64,000 nucleotides of DNA from Neoceratodus forsteri (Eukaryota > Chordata > Ceratodontiformes > Ceratodontidae), in the NCBI GenBank assembly GCA_016271365.2, contig CM028132.1, positions 1,191,193,001 to 1,191,257,000 on the forward strand, written 5' to 3'. A program made the translations under genes and the position numbers. The notes beneath the pieces are model-generated. The model searched no databases and was not told where the DNA came from. It was given only the letters and a program-made list of their open reading frames with translations. The first letter of the stretch is position 1. Each line of letters starts with the position of its first letter. Positions 33,991 to 44,699 of this stretch are shown piece after piece.

Positions 33991-34800
33991 GCCGCTTTGT
34001 TCAGGCATTAGCAGTTTCTCCTGCCAGTTTTGAACAGCCATACTGTATAATGAATTCCAAATGTAACTTCCAGTATCTTAACTGGGTCCTTTGAAATTCT
34101 TACTCCCCCTATACCTAAGGCCCCCCCCCATCTACCTATGTACTTGTTCAAATTATTTTTCAATCCTGAAATCATGGAAAATTCATGTAACAGCCTTAAA
34201 AGTAATTTCACCTCAATTTGTATCCTGTACTATTATAAATTATCCACATAAGCTGTTCTACTGGGAAGACACTCCTCCTAGACCTGTAACACTCTTAATT
34301 CCCTCATCTTGTTGGATCCTTCTTAACATGGGATCCAGGTAGAATATACACAAAATCAGGCCAAGTGAGCACCATTGTCTCACCCCCCTTTTTATGGACA
34401 CACTTGATCCTAGAGTCCCATTAATAATGGGTGTTGTGGTAGCCAAAGCATACATCAGTTTGACACAACCAAAGAAAGATTCTGGGATTAAATATTTATG
34501 TAGAACAGCAAATAAATACTCATGAGGAACATTATCAAAAGCCTTCTCCTGATCTAAAATCAGGAGCAAGCCATGAAACTTCTTGTAATTTTCGCATTCT
34601 AGCTGCTCCCTAAGAAGGCATACATTGTTTCAATGGTGTGACCCGGTACTGTACAAGTTTGGAAAAGCTAAATGAAAATATCTGCTACTTTTACTAATTA
34701 GTGCCCCAGAATTTTGGCCACAATTTTCCAGTCTGTGGTCAACAGACTATCAGCTAGGTAAGGGCAGCACTCACATTATAGAGTGAGTGTTAAGAAAATG
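33990..34800 (-). pseudogene. L1/Tx1-like LINE reverse transcriptase fragment
   Basis: The minus-strand frame 34569-34258 reads 'LDQEKAFDNVPHEYLFAVL' (RT motif A, FDNV) and 'SVSIKRGVRQWCSLGLIL' (motif B, normally R-Q-G-C-P/S-L-S-P), with 'FYLDPMLRRIQ' after it. The next fragment, 34211-34008, has 'LLHEFSMISGLKNNLNK', matching the conserved step after the catalytic box in Tx1/L1 LINEs. The endonuclease and the YADD region are not readable. It is a decayed 5'-truncated copy that stops near the Penelope element. Confidence 0.78.
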
Positions 34801-34806
34801 TAAATG

Positions 34807-35227
34807 ACAAAATATTGAGAACCAGCACTCCAGACACCAATGATTCAGTGAAGAAAAAAATCGTTTACTCAGTTCGAGATTGTACTTACACACAGTACAG
34901 TGATTTTAAATATAAATTCATGATACAAATTTCAGCTCCCCACACCGCAACTAGCCTCAGCGCTTTGGAGCCCTCGGCCGCTTCATCAGGAGACATGACT
35001 CAAATTCTACCTCAATGCCTTTAAGAACAATCATTAAACAGGGGCATATTATAAAATAATTAAACAGCAATTAAATATATCCACTGTTTTTTATGTGACA
35101 CGTGAATTCTCTGGTGCTCCCAATAATATATCTTGGTCTATGTTGGCTCTAATAAGTGCTCTACTTGTGGGTGATTTCAAAAACTCTCACTCCAATTCAA
35201 GGGTAAATTCCCATAAAAACAAGCTGG
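34807..35227 (-). repeat. PLE terminal repeat, sense copy, with hammerhead-like core
   Basis: On the minus strand contains 'CTGATGA' (34983-34989), then a short stem-like segment, then 'CCAAAGCGCTGAGGCTAG', the position where hammerhead ribozymes of PLEs have GAAA. The rest is AT-rich. The core is suggestive, not complete. Confidence 0.75.
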
Positions 35228-35689
35228 CTGCATGGCCGACATCGACCAAGGCAATTCACGTAAACACTCTGAGTTTATTTTCAAGCACAACAAATTGAGG
35301 TTACTATGGTCCCATAGCAAATTTAAATTGAACAGTTTCACCACAAATGTTTCTTTAGAGCACCAATCATCCATGCATATTAATTCATAGTGCATACTGA
35401 TTTTTTCAGATAATTTCACATAGCAACATACAAATGGCATCTTGATAATGCAGTTAATGTATGTAAGCAATAAGGCATGATGGGGTGTGAATGGAATACA
35501 TTTAACCACACGACCAAAAAGGGGTGTAATAAGGAGCGAGGTCAAAGGTCGAGGTGACTTTGTACGCTGGCTGTGTGGTACAATATGTTCCACACACATC
35601 CCAGAGTGCCTTATTGTGCTTATAAAATGGGCTCCTTTTTTAAAATGTTTTTACAGTTGGAAAAGCATGTTTATATGTAGAAACAACAG

Positions 35690-36280
35690 ATTTACTTGTG
35701 TAGTACTTTTTTTTTTTTTTTTTTTTTGTCGCCTGCCCAGGGATCAGCCCAGTCATGGTCCCGCCACCCCTTGCCCTCATATATAGGCTGCTCTCCCTAG
35801 CCCCTGGCTTGCACCCCGGGCAGGGCAATGGTACCGCCAAGATGCCCCAGACAGTTCTGGTTGAAGGGAGCCAGCCTGACAGCCATCAAGGGGCGGCGGC
35901 GGCTTCATAGAGGAGTCGGTGGATTTTTTTTTTATATGCTCCCTCTGGAGCAGAGTGTGCAATGATGCCCGCGGAGGGAAGAACACGCATGCTCCCATCG
36001 CGTTCTCCTCGAAGCGTCTGCGCTCAGCTCCCCCACGGTAATGCTCGTCACCTTGCCCTTCCAGCCTCCGCCAGAGGCACCGGGTACCAAGTTGCAATAC
36101 CCCCTCCCAGGGAAGAGAGAGCAGTCCATCGGATGCTTTATCCTTCCCCGCCCCTGCCAACCCCCGGCAACCCATGCCCGTTCCCGAACATGGGTTGCTG
36201 GCGTGGTGCAAGGTGTGGCATCCAGTGCCTCAACCCTCAGCGCCACCAGGCCAGCACTTGTGTGCATTTATGATAAAATA
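35690..36280 (-). mobile_element. Retroposon 3' end with poly(A), inside the PLE
   Basis: A 20-bp T run at 35708-35728 followed by GC-rich sequence not related to the PLE. On the minus strand this is a poly(A)-tailed insertion. The minus frames across it show no known domain. Confidence 0.45.
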
Positions 36281-36457
36281 GTCCTTCTGCACACTGCAAA
36301 TGATGTCATTGTATTACTGCCTACTTTCTTCTTCCTGTTTTTTTCTCTTTTTTTCCCCACATTCAAGATATGGAATGTTTATCATGGAATACATGGATTC
36401 AAAATTCTGCTCAGTTCCGCTGGTAGAATGTTACTCTTCTAACATACTGTACATATA

Positions 36458-36464
<7 letters not shown>

Positions 36465-36497
<33 letters not shown>
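36465..36497. repeat. (CA)n microsatellite
   Basis: Uninterrupted CA run. Confidence 0.95.
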
Positions 36498-36498
<1 letters not shown>

Positions 36499-36654
36499 CA
36501 TAGAGAATACTGGATGGGCAACTATGCAGACCAGTGTGTTCTGCTCACAGAGGGTTCTGAGTCCCTCTGACCTCGAGAGCGAAGCTTGAGAGGTCCATGG
36601 GAATCAGAGCCCCGAGTTGGCAAAATACACTGGTTGTGCACAGGGTTGCTCATC

Positions 36655-36870
36655 CTGTATTTTTTATAGTGTATAGTACTGTGTGAAATATGAGTTTTGT
36701 GAGTTCTTTTGCTTTCAAAATGAAACTGACTCATGCAGTCTCTAGAGGTTCTAAAATGCTGTTCTACCACAGTAGGGTAGAACAGCATTCCATGACCTTG
36801 GAACTGTGGTAAAACAGCATTTTGAAAGGGATGGAATTCTATACAGAACACTCCACTATACACTATAAAG
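36655..36870. repeat. Imperfect fold-back, about 210 bp
   Basis: Outer ends 'tatagtgtatagt' and 'actatacactata' are inverted. Inner blocks also pair: 'aaaatgctgttctaccac' with 'gtggtaaaacagcatttt'. Confidence 0.65.
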
Positions 36871-37264
36871 GCCTCTGTTACAGCCAGAGACTCAATTATC
36901 CTACTGTCAGGGCAAGAAGAAGAGATTTCCCCGATAAGCAGGTAAAGATAGAAGGGGGATTTGTCATTGTCAACAAAGAAACAGTTGTAATGAAAACTAT
37001 AAACAATACTTAATGTTTCTAATTTGTTTATGTGTGTAAGGAGAGTGTGATGTTCAGGGAAACAATATTTAATTAATTTGTTTTACAGTATTTTGTATTT
37101 AATATAGTTTTAATTTTAGGGCCCACTGCAAAATAAATGTGGTGCTTACAGTTACAGGGCAAAAAAATGGCTGCCAGTTGACTTGTTAACATTCTGTTAG
37201 CGTAATGATTCCAGTGGTGATCAGTGTACATTTGACATCACCTTTTATTTTCCATGCCTGGAAC

Positions 37265-37785
37265 ATAATTGCTACATGAACAGCAGCCAATCAGATTCCA
37301 GGATTTTCCATAACCATTTTATAAGGTATTTCCAATCTATTTCATCATTAAGCCCTGTAGGCTTGAGTGTTCATAATTTGAATATCCACATAGACTCTCT
37401 CTGGTTTAGTGTTAAATTTCTATCACCCCACCTTGTATTTCATATGGCACATGGTCAAATCCATGTACTTCACCTGATGGATTTTAATATCTCCCACTTC
37501 TGATAAATGTTTCCCTATTGGATGCGTTTAGTCAGTTTTTCTAATTGCCCTATAGTGCCCCCGTATCATTTCCTTTAACCACCTCATGGCTTGTCCCATG
37601 TAAAGTTTCCCACAAGAGCACCACAGGGCATATGTCACATATCTGGTGTTACATGGGATAAAATGGTTTATCTTAATTTCTCTAACACCTGCAATCCCTG
37701 GGTTTACAAACATTTTCCCTTGCACTACCTGCTTACATGTAATGCATCTCTTGCAATGGAAATAAAACAAACAATTGGTTTATTT
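37265..37785 (-). pseudogene. PLE GIY-YIG endonuclease and C-terminus
   Basis: The frame 37770-37528 reads 'CKRCITCKQVVQG' (Cys pair preceding the nuclease), then 'NTRYVTYALWCSCGKLYMGQ' and 'MRWLKEMIRGHYRAI', which follow the GIY-YIG pattern V-x-Y-x-L/I ... Y-x-G-x-T ... R-x-x-x-H. After a frame break the family's C-terminal signature is visible as 'ESMWIFKL' and 'PTGLN' (about 37400-37350). In active PLEs this nuclease nicks target DNA. The upstream RT is missing and the frame is broken, so the copy is inactive. Confidence 0.85.
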
Positions 37786-37790
37786 CCTAA

Positions 37791-38210
37791 CCAGCTTATT
37801 TTTATGGGAAGTTACTCTTGAATTGAAGTGAGTATTTTTTTGAAATCACCCATAAGTAGGCAGCTCTTATTAGAGCCGACATAGACCAAGATATTTTATT
37901 GGGAGCACCAAGAGTATTCATGTGTCACATAAAAACAACTCTGGATATATATATATATAATTGCTGTTTAATGATTTTAGACTATGCACCTGTGTAAGGA
38001 CTGTATTTAAAGGCATTGAGGTAGAATTTGAGTCACACCTCCTGACGAAGGGGCTGAAGGCTCTGAAGCGCCGAGGCTAGTTGCTGTGTGTGGAGCTGAA
38101 ATGTGTATTTAGAGTCACTGTACTGCACATAAGTACAGTCTCAAACTCAGTAAAAGATTTTTTCTTTACTGAATCATTGGTGTCTGGAGTACTGGTTCTC
38201 AATATTTTGT
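37791..38210 (+). repeat. PLE terminal repeat, inverted copy
   Basis: Plus-strand orientation of the same terminal sequence; 'CTGACGA' at 38042-38048 corresponds to 'CTGATGA' of the other copy. Ends 'tactggttctcaatattttg'. Confidence 0.85.
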
Positions 38211-38227
38211 GGTCAGCAGACTAACTA

Positions 38228-38428
38228 GTGCAATTCATCCTGTCAGTTTTAGGACCCTTTTATGCAAGAAAATTAAAAGACCTTCCCAAACCCCTTGATG
38301 ATCTCTTCCTTCCTGGTCTAGATGATATTTATGAGGAGCAACAAATTCCTCCACAACTTCTGCCACCAAAACCTTCAATAGTTCACCTGGCACACCCATC
38401 AGGACCAGGTGCCACCCCCTTGTACTGA
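38228..38428 (+). other. Short open frame of unknown origin
   Basis: 66 codons, proline-rich ('QQIPPQLLPPKPS') with an acidic 'LDDLFLPGLDDIYEE'. It resembles a C-terminal tail of a retroelement polyprotein only vaguely. No promoter, partner exon or second copy is seen. Confidence 0.25.
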
Positions 38429-38681
38429 GCCCTGCCTCTAATACCTTCTCTTTTGAGATGGGTGCCTGTAGGGGTTCAGATCCTGGCTAGGATATTGCTG
38501 GGAGTTGTGTCACAGGGACATGTGATTTCACACAAACAGGCAGACAAAATGTTAGGTGCAAAAAACACAAGCGTATTTAGCATGATCTTCTCTGTCCCAG
38601 GGACTGGGGTATTTCAGGTCGTTTCACACCCCAACCCCTTGGGCATTTTTCCTGTGGGACATTTTAGATGGGGGAATACCT

Positions 38682-39096
38682 TTCAACCAGCACCCTGGAA
38701 GAGTATGGCGCTTCGGCCCACCCTCACCTGAAGCTCCATTCCAGGGTCCCTTAACAAGTAAAGTAATAGCCATAACTTCTGCGTGATGTAACATAGCTTA
38801 CTCACACCTGGTGACAATACATTACCCTGGGGCTAGTAAGCATGTGATACATCTAAGTACCACATTAACACCATACATATTCACATATTTACATTTAAAC
38901 TTCCATGACCCATGTCTGTCAGACAATGTTCATGCAATGAACCAGCTCTGTGCTGCACTATGAACTGTATGGCTATAAGGTCAAATACAAAGTCAAGTAG
39001 AAAAAGGATGGGGTCCTAACTCCCAACCAGTGCCCTGGGAGGGTGTGGAGCTTTGGTCCACCCTCACCTGAAGCTCTGCCCCAGGGTCCCTTAATC
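38682..39096. repeat. Pair of 75-bp direct repeats spaced by about 265 bp
   Basis: 38682-38756 and 39022-39096 share 'ccaccctcacctgaagctc' and 'ccagggtcccttaa' in register. Their function is unknown; they may be internal duplications of an LTR. Confidence 0.75.
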
Positions 39097-39640
39097 AGAA
39101 TTGCCTTTAAGGCAGCTATTCTATAATAGCTACATGAACTATACCCTGAGCTAACACAGTACTAGAATCTTATAGTCACCTATATTGAAGGAGAGAAAGG
39201 AAAAAGCTACATTTTTCTGCTGCATCCTGGCTTTCACTACCTAGCTGTTTTTGGGTGGCTGGACAATCCAGCACTAAGTAAAACTTCCCTTGGAGGGGAC
39301 ACTGTCCTATGTCATCCCCACTTAGACATACCAAGCCTTTTTCTGGGGCCTCATCATAAGTTTCATCCCATACCTGATCCCTATGGCCCTAGGGACATTT
39401 TCTATTTTAAACAGCATGAACATTTCTTTTTGATTGCATGTTTTTCATTTTGTTTCCCATTATCAAAACCTGAGGGTATTCCTTTGACCCACAAGCCCTT
39501 GTTGTCCCATCCCAGGTGGATCTCAACAGACACCTCCAGGCAGATAAAGAACTTCACAAGCTGAAAGCAAACAGCTGGTTCCTCTCAAAGCCCCTGGGGT
39601 GTCATTCCTTAAACATTTATGCATTTGTACAGAGGTGTAC
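39097..39640. other. Unassigned
   Basis: No domain recognised; probably part of the same LTR element as the neighbouring integrase remnant. Confidence 0.3.
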
Positions 39641-40229
39641 CAAGGTTAGATATCTGCTACCACCTTGTACCTTCTGCCTTTCTTATGAATTTCCCCCTCT
39701 TCCAAGGGTGCCATTTCTTGCGGCCTTCTACCCTTTGGGTTACTCCTCCCACTCTCCTTCTCAGTACCTCTGACAGCACCCCACACCAGCCTTCGGATAG
39801 ACAGCCACTTGCGGTACATTCCTGACCAGTAGTAAAATGGTGCTATTTTTGTCAAGACTTCCCCATGGCTCAATGGCCTAGAGTGAGTAGAACCAAACAT
39901 TCTCCATCACCTTCTCTCTATAGGCCATAGGCACCACTACTCTGGTATCTACACATCTAGTATGGGGTTGGGCTTCATATGAAATAAGTACCTTGTTTTT
40001 GCTCAAATTACCACAATGGTCCCACCTCCATACCACCAGTATCCATGCCACCCTCCTGTACTGAAACATAAGTCACTAAGTGGGTCACGTTAGGATCCCC
40101 TGCCTGCAATTTCCCCCAGTCAGTACACGGGGTACTGGCAATGGCATCTGTAACAGTATTAGCAACACAAGTCCCTTCAACCATCTTGGCCTCTTCAAAC
40201 TTGATTATAAGCTGCTGTGAAACAGGCAC
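39640..40229 (-). pseudogene. LTR-retrotransposon integrase N-terminal (HHCC) remnant
   Basis: On the minus strand 'VVVPMAYREKVMENVW' (about 39940-39890) is followed, after a frame shift, by 'LSHGEVLTKIAPFYYWSGMY', matching the Gypsy integrase zinc-finger region (V-V-P...R-x-x-V...H-x-G...T-L...F-Y-W-P-G-M). The Cys pair and catalytic core are not readable. It may belong to the same element as the 75-bp repeats. Confidence 0.6.
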
Positions 40230-40400
40230 CCTGATGGGGTGCCCAGGGCCGAGTCTCCTGTACCAGTGGGGGGCAGGCTGGCTTACTTCAGTCAGAATTG
40301 GGCTTCTTTAACCTCAGACAAGTGGTTATATAGGCAGGGATGCTGCAGGTCACTGTGGGCGCCATTGGCTAGCAAATGTTTCAGAGTGGTCCTGATGCTG
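40211..40400 (+). pseudogene. DIRS-E: rearranged DIRS fragment (RT start joined to a terminal repeat)
   Basis: 40211-40330 aligns with DIRS-A 9522-9640 ('gatggggtgcccagggccga', 'ggctggcttacttcag'). From about 40355 it instead matches the DIRS-B terminal repeat ('ggctagcaaatgtttc', 'gtggtcctgatgctgat'). The two halves are far apart in a normal element. Confidence 0.65.
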
Positions 40401-41484
40401 ATAGCTTACAATTCCAAAGGTGTAACCCAATGGAGGAGATATACTCGATGAAGATCAGGAATTATAAAACAGGTAATTAATATACAGAAAATTGGGACTG
40501 AGAGTTTAGTGAGGGAGAAAAATGGCTGCCAGATTGTTTTTAAAAATTCTTTGGAAGCATATTAATTTGTGATAAGGCTAAGTAGCAGGATGACTGTGCA
40601 CTGAGCTATAGCAATGTACAGCCATGTAACAGCTTTCGACCAATGATTTTTCTGTAAATCACTTACCCATTTTATAGTTTAATAGCAATCCTAAGAGGAT
40701 ACTCCATTGTACTAGATTCCATACCTGAATGGCATAAACCCTCTCATTACAGGGATGTGGCAGCACATTAAGAAGTAGAATGCTTTCAGATTGCGCCCGT
40801 TGTCTCGAGCTTGAATTTTAAAGCCGAATTTCACAATAATAAATGCTCATTTCTGAGTGACTACTTTGGTAGCTCAGCTAGCACGCACTTTCTAAAATAT
40901 ACTTAGCTCACATTGTGTGAAATCTGTCAAACTTGTCTACGGATGGGTTTACGGTGCTTCAGTGCCACTGTGAATGTGCATTCGCATTGGGCAGCCAGAG
41001 TAAGAGCGGGTCACCAGTACAACTGTTTACCATATAACACCATTAAAATAGATATTGAATTGCATAATAAGTCAATCTGGCAGCTTATATGCATTTACTA
41101 GCACATAAAGGGCTACAGGCACTTATCTCAAAAGGGGATAAAAGCCAAAAAGCTGACCGTGTCCATTTCAGTTTTTTTTATTTGCCATGGCCTAAACAAC
41201 TGGCCAAAATTATCACAGACAATTTCAGCATTGCAATATGGTGTCCTTATTCACCTGGAGCTGCAATGACTCTGCAGTTCATCTAGCATCCGTGTACACT
41301 CTATGGCAGTGTGCAATGCATTTCTGAAAGAATAATTTATGATAGTTACTGACAAGTTATCATTCCATCAACATATTCCTTAAAGTCTGATAGATATCCA
41401 TTGTAGAGATACTGAGCTGAAGAGCTGCCACTTCAGAAAGCTGATCTAAACCAGAATCAACAACAGTTTTGCACCAACAGATGT
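40401..41484. other. Unassigned, possibly host non-repetitive DNA
   Basis: No repeat family, domain or RNA gene recognised. Confidence 0.3.
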
Positions 41485-42949
41485 CTTTTTCACAATGTAC
41501 TTTTATTGAAACAAATACAAACAAAAATATTAAATAGCAGCATAAACAGCCAGTTCCCAGCACCAGAAGACTGCAGTACATGACTGACAAGACTCCATGT
41601 TCTGAAGTGATTAGATAGTTAGTGTATAACTTAACTATGGGTACCCTGGAGGCGTGAGGTCATGATTATGTTCTCCCATGGAGTCATGTGACAGAGACCG
41701 CTACATGCTGAATACAAGAGATACCTCTTGAAGCACAAACTGGAAGTGAGACCCCAGTACACGCGTGTGTAGATACAGATATATGTATATATTTATATCT
41801 ATACACACACGCTACCTAATCGTGTTGCTGGGCCACAATTTGCAGAATTTACACAACACTTAGTAATTTGTTTTCATTGCTTGCAGAACTGTGCTTTTAG
41901 TTTAGAGCCCATTAGTACATCAGAACCAACAGCAAACCCAGAACGCTAAAACAATTCCATCTAAATATGTACAGTACTTGTTCTACAGCTTTTAAGCCTG
42001 CATCTGAACTACAAGAGGTTCAGCTTTGATTTCAACTAAGGGTGACACAAAGTCTAATCCTAAGTCAAAGGATGTCAAGTGAATTCTATATTCAAAGACT
42101 GGAGCTTATTAACAGTAATCCCCACTGTTGTTATAAATAACCATCTCAGTAGAAATAATGGTAGACAACTGAAATGCAGACTTTAACCTACCGCTTTCAA
42201 CTGCTGGGGTGAATTCCGATAACAGGTTTAGTGTATCATACAACAAACTAGACAATGACAATTCGTCCCTATACCATGTTTGCATAAGCACAACACAGAT
42301 ATTTTACAGTGCAGCTGCATGTCACGTTCTGCTAAGGATGCATATCAGAACATCTTTAGATGTGCCGCTACCTTAAATTCAAAGTCCGGTGAGATGGTGC
42401 ACCATGAAGATGCAAGCTTTGATTCCAAAAAAAAAGACAGTGCTTACATTGTTGGTGAAACTATTACTAAAGTATGCAAACTGGGAAAATCAGTGCATGA
42501 TACTAACTTGAAGTCCTATACTGTGTTCCTGTGTAAGTTACCATGCAGAAATATTACGTACAGCAAAAGAAAACAAATAGGGCCGCGCCCCCTTATTGTA
42601 CTGTACATTTCTTTTTCATGTGAGTTCAAGGTGTACTTTAAATCACTTTGGACTTAAAAAAAAAAAAAACTGCTCAAAGCATGGTAGATAAAAAATCTGA
42701 CCATTCTTTGAGATTTTCTCACATTTAATTTGTTTCCAATAAATAAATGGAATGTTAGCTTACTTATGATAGAAATACACTTACGAATTTCTTTAAAATT
42801 CATGACCCTTTCCCCAAACCCTTAGCTGAGGTCCGTCATTCTGTTTTACCTATGTCTCCTTTTTTCAAATTGTGCAATTCAAAGCAAATGTGCAGTAACT
42901 AAAAACAAAGTCCAGTCTTTATAAAAATCCCATGATCACGTCTGTATCG
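41485..42949 (-). other. Candidate host-gene 3' UTR with poly(A) signal
   Basis: On the minus strand this AT-rich, non-repetitive stretch ends with 'gtttcaataaaagtacattg' (AATAAA complement at 41502-41507), a typical polyadenylation site. It follows directly after the stop codon of the terminal-exon candidate at 42950. It has no similarity to the repeats elsewhere in the window. Confidence 0.5.
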
Positions 42950-43065
42950 TTAGACTGAGACAAAAACATCCACATAGAGTCTGTCGTAGGATTCCTTGAA
43001 ACACAGTATGAGGAACAGACTGAAGAAACATGATCCTGTGAGACACCAGTTCATCCAGGAGACAT
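42950..43065 (-). CDS. Candidate 3'-terminal coding exon, copy 2 (distal)
   Basis: The minus strand has a polypyrimidine-poor but clear acceptor 'ttgttgtgcttgcag', then 2 nt completing a codon and 37 codons to a TAA at 42950-42952: '[20 protein letters not shown]' then '[17 protein letters not shown]'. The middle is a short hydrophobic segment, so the product could be a membrane protein's C-terminus. It is duplicated at 43222-43313. Between the copies, several differences in this frame are silent (ctc/cta, ata/att, tgt/tgc, aac/aat), whereas the frame shifted by one gives mostly replacements, which supports this frame. The gene is not identified and upstream exons are not found in the window. 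Confidence 0.42.
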
Positions 43066-43221
43066 CTGCAAGCACAACAAATAACACAGTAATGGTTAAA
43101 TTTCATGCAACACACTTATCACGGTTCAGCAACAGACATTTATTTCACTGCACAGGCATCTACGTCAGTAAATTTTTTAATAAACGTACTCTATTCAGTT
43201 ACTGCAATTATCTACAGAATT

Positions 43222-43313
43222 TTAAGACAGGATCGGAGGATTCCTGAAGCACAGAATTAGGAACAGACTGATGTAACATGATCCTGTGAGACACCAATTC
43301 ATCCAGGAGACAT
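43222..43313 (-). CDS. Candidate 3'-terminal coding exon, copy 1 (proximal duplicate)
   Basis: Acceptor 'tttgctgtgcttgcag', then 2 nt and 29 codons: '[20 protein letters not shown]' and 'CFRNPPILS' to TAA at 43222-43224. A small indel after the shared segment gives it a different, shorter tail from copy 2. The duplicated unit is about 250 bp (about 42985-43235 and 43235-43450) and includes upstream intronic sequence. If both are spliced, they would be alternative terminal exons; only the distal copy is followed by a convincing poly(A) signal. Alternatively the proximal copy is dead. Confidence 0.38.
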
Positions 43314-43849
43314 CTGCAAGCACAGCAAATACACAGTAACTGATAAAATAACTGTAGAACACTTTTATCATGGTTCAGCAACAGACATTTTAAAGCGCAG
43401 TTATCCACTTTGGTAAATCATTAAATATACTCTGTTCAGCTACTGTAGTTATCTAGAGAATTTTTTAAATTTCATTTCTCTTTCACAGGTAATAGTGTAT
43501 ATTTTGCCTATTTTTTTCTATGTCTGTACAAAAGGCTTTCGTCAGGATTGTTTGACTCTACCGTGCACCTGTGGTATCAGAGTGTTTACGAGGACAACAG
43601 AATCAAAGTCAAACACAATGCTTGTGAGGTGTGTTTGGGCAGTCAGATGTTCTTAAAACAGACAATGAAACAAATAATGTAAAACATATAAAAGGCTTTA
43701 ATAGGACAAAGTAAAACAACTACAATACATTAAAGTGAAACACAATTTCTATAAACATGACAGACAGCTGGTTCTAATGGTTTTTTAAACATTTGTTCTC
43801 AGTAGCCATAGAAACGTTACTGACCAGTAAAGAACAGTTACATACAGTA

Positions 43850-44060
43850 CTTACAGTAACAGTAGATCTTCAAGAGAATTTCTTCCCTTAGTCGTACCTT
43901 TGGAACTATACCCATGTTAGCGCTAGGACCATATGGAAGCTTTTGCTAGCTGGGGGCTGCCCATGATGACATCATGCGTCATCGTCTACATAAATGTGGG
44001 TGGCCCCATCTCCCCTCAGTTCCCTGCCAGAGAATGTGCACAGAGTTCTCTCTTCATGAG
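43850..44060 (-). repeat. DIRS-B 3' terminal repeat
   Basis: Reverse complement of 58110-58478: 'atgtgggtggccccatctcc' pairs with 'gatggggccacccacattta', and the GCTAGC core and 'tcttcccttag' also pair. Confidence 0.83.
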
Positions 44061-44189
44061 GAACCAGGAGATTATACTAGCGCCTCAGACAACAGACAGA
44101 CTAAGGTGCTGGAAACAGCAGCCATGAAAAATCCAAAGGCAGAAACGGATGCCATATTCCCCTACAGCTAATAAAAAAGGGTGAAGGAG

Positions 44190-44300
44190 GGAGGGTCGGT
44201 GTGGCCAAACAGAAGAGATTCTCTCGAAGATCTACTGTTACAGTAATTAACTGTTCTATCTTCTTAGAGGATATCTCTTCCCTTAGGCCACAAATTTGGA
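44190..44300 (+). repeat. DIRS-B internal complementary region
   Basis: 'tctcgaagatctactgttac' is complementary to the terminus at 43855-43890, and 'gaggatatctcttccctta' corresponds to the complement of the terminus near 58440-58465. Confidence 0.75.
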
Positions 44301-44309
44301 ATGAGTCCC

Positions 44310-44690
44310 AAAAGCTTACTGGGATGTTGGTGCCATCTGTTCATGACACGAGGCCCTGTAGGACAGCAAGGCCGAAGCCTGCATGCCTACAAGAAGCAAT
44401 GTCCAGACAGTAATGTTTAGTAAAGGTGTGGACAGTACTCCAGGTGGCTGCAGCACATATGTCAGCCACGGAAACATTCCTGAAGAAAGCAACAGATGAG
44501 GCCATGCCCCTTGTGGAATGACCATGAACTGCACCAGGAAGCTATTACCATTCTTCCTATACCAGAAAGTAATACAATGTGCTAGCCATTCGGACAGCAC
44601 TGTTTCAAAACAGGTACGTCCTCTTTCCCAGGGGTGAATGAAACCAAACAGAGGACTTTCTGTAGTTCCTGGTGCCTTCAAGACAGGATC
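44310..44690 (-). pseudogene. DIRS-B tyrosine recombinase, C-terminal piece
   Basis: Minus strand: 'LSEWLAHCITFWYRKNG' aligns with DIRS-A 'IARWIVSCIQFCYQKLG'. In neighbouring frames come 'ADICAAATWSTVHTFTKHY' with the nucleophile tyrosine, and 'SCRHAGFGLAVLQG'. The frame changes show decay. Its upstream portion lies beyond the LINE at 47385. Confidence 0.8.
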
Positions 44691-44699
44691 TCAGGATTC

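Larger units (their letters stand above)
34807..38210 (-). mobile_element. Penelope-like element (PLE) with inverted termini
   Basis: Two 420-bp inverted repeats (34807-35227 and 37791-38210) enclose, on the minus strand, the GIY-YIG endonuclease and C-terminus of a Penelope-type protein, but no RT. PLEs often have terminal repeats in inverted arrangement at the 5' end of truncated copies. Here the 38.2-kb copy is antisense to the coding frame and the 34.8-kb copy is sense, fitting that pattern. A minus-strand retroposon with poly(A) (about 35690-36280), a CA repeat and a fold-back occupy much of the interior. Confidence 0.82.

Noticed and set aside
35777..36273. Open frames of 100-144 codons on both strands in GC-rich sequence
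   Set aside because: They overlap antisense, lack known domains and lie in a poly(A)-tailed retroposon insertion.
43535..43640. Upstream coding exon on the minus strand (an open 27-codon stretch after 'gttttaag')
   Set aside because: The following donor ('cag/gtgcac') is weak and no family match is recognised; too little evidence to annotate.
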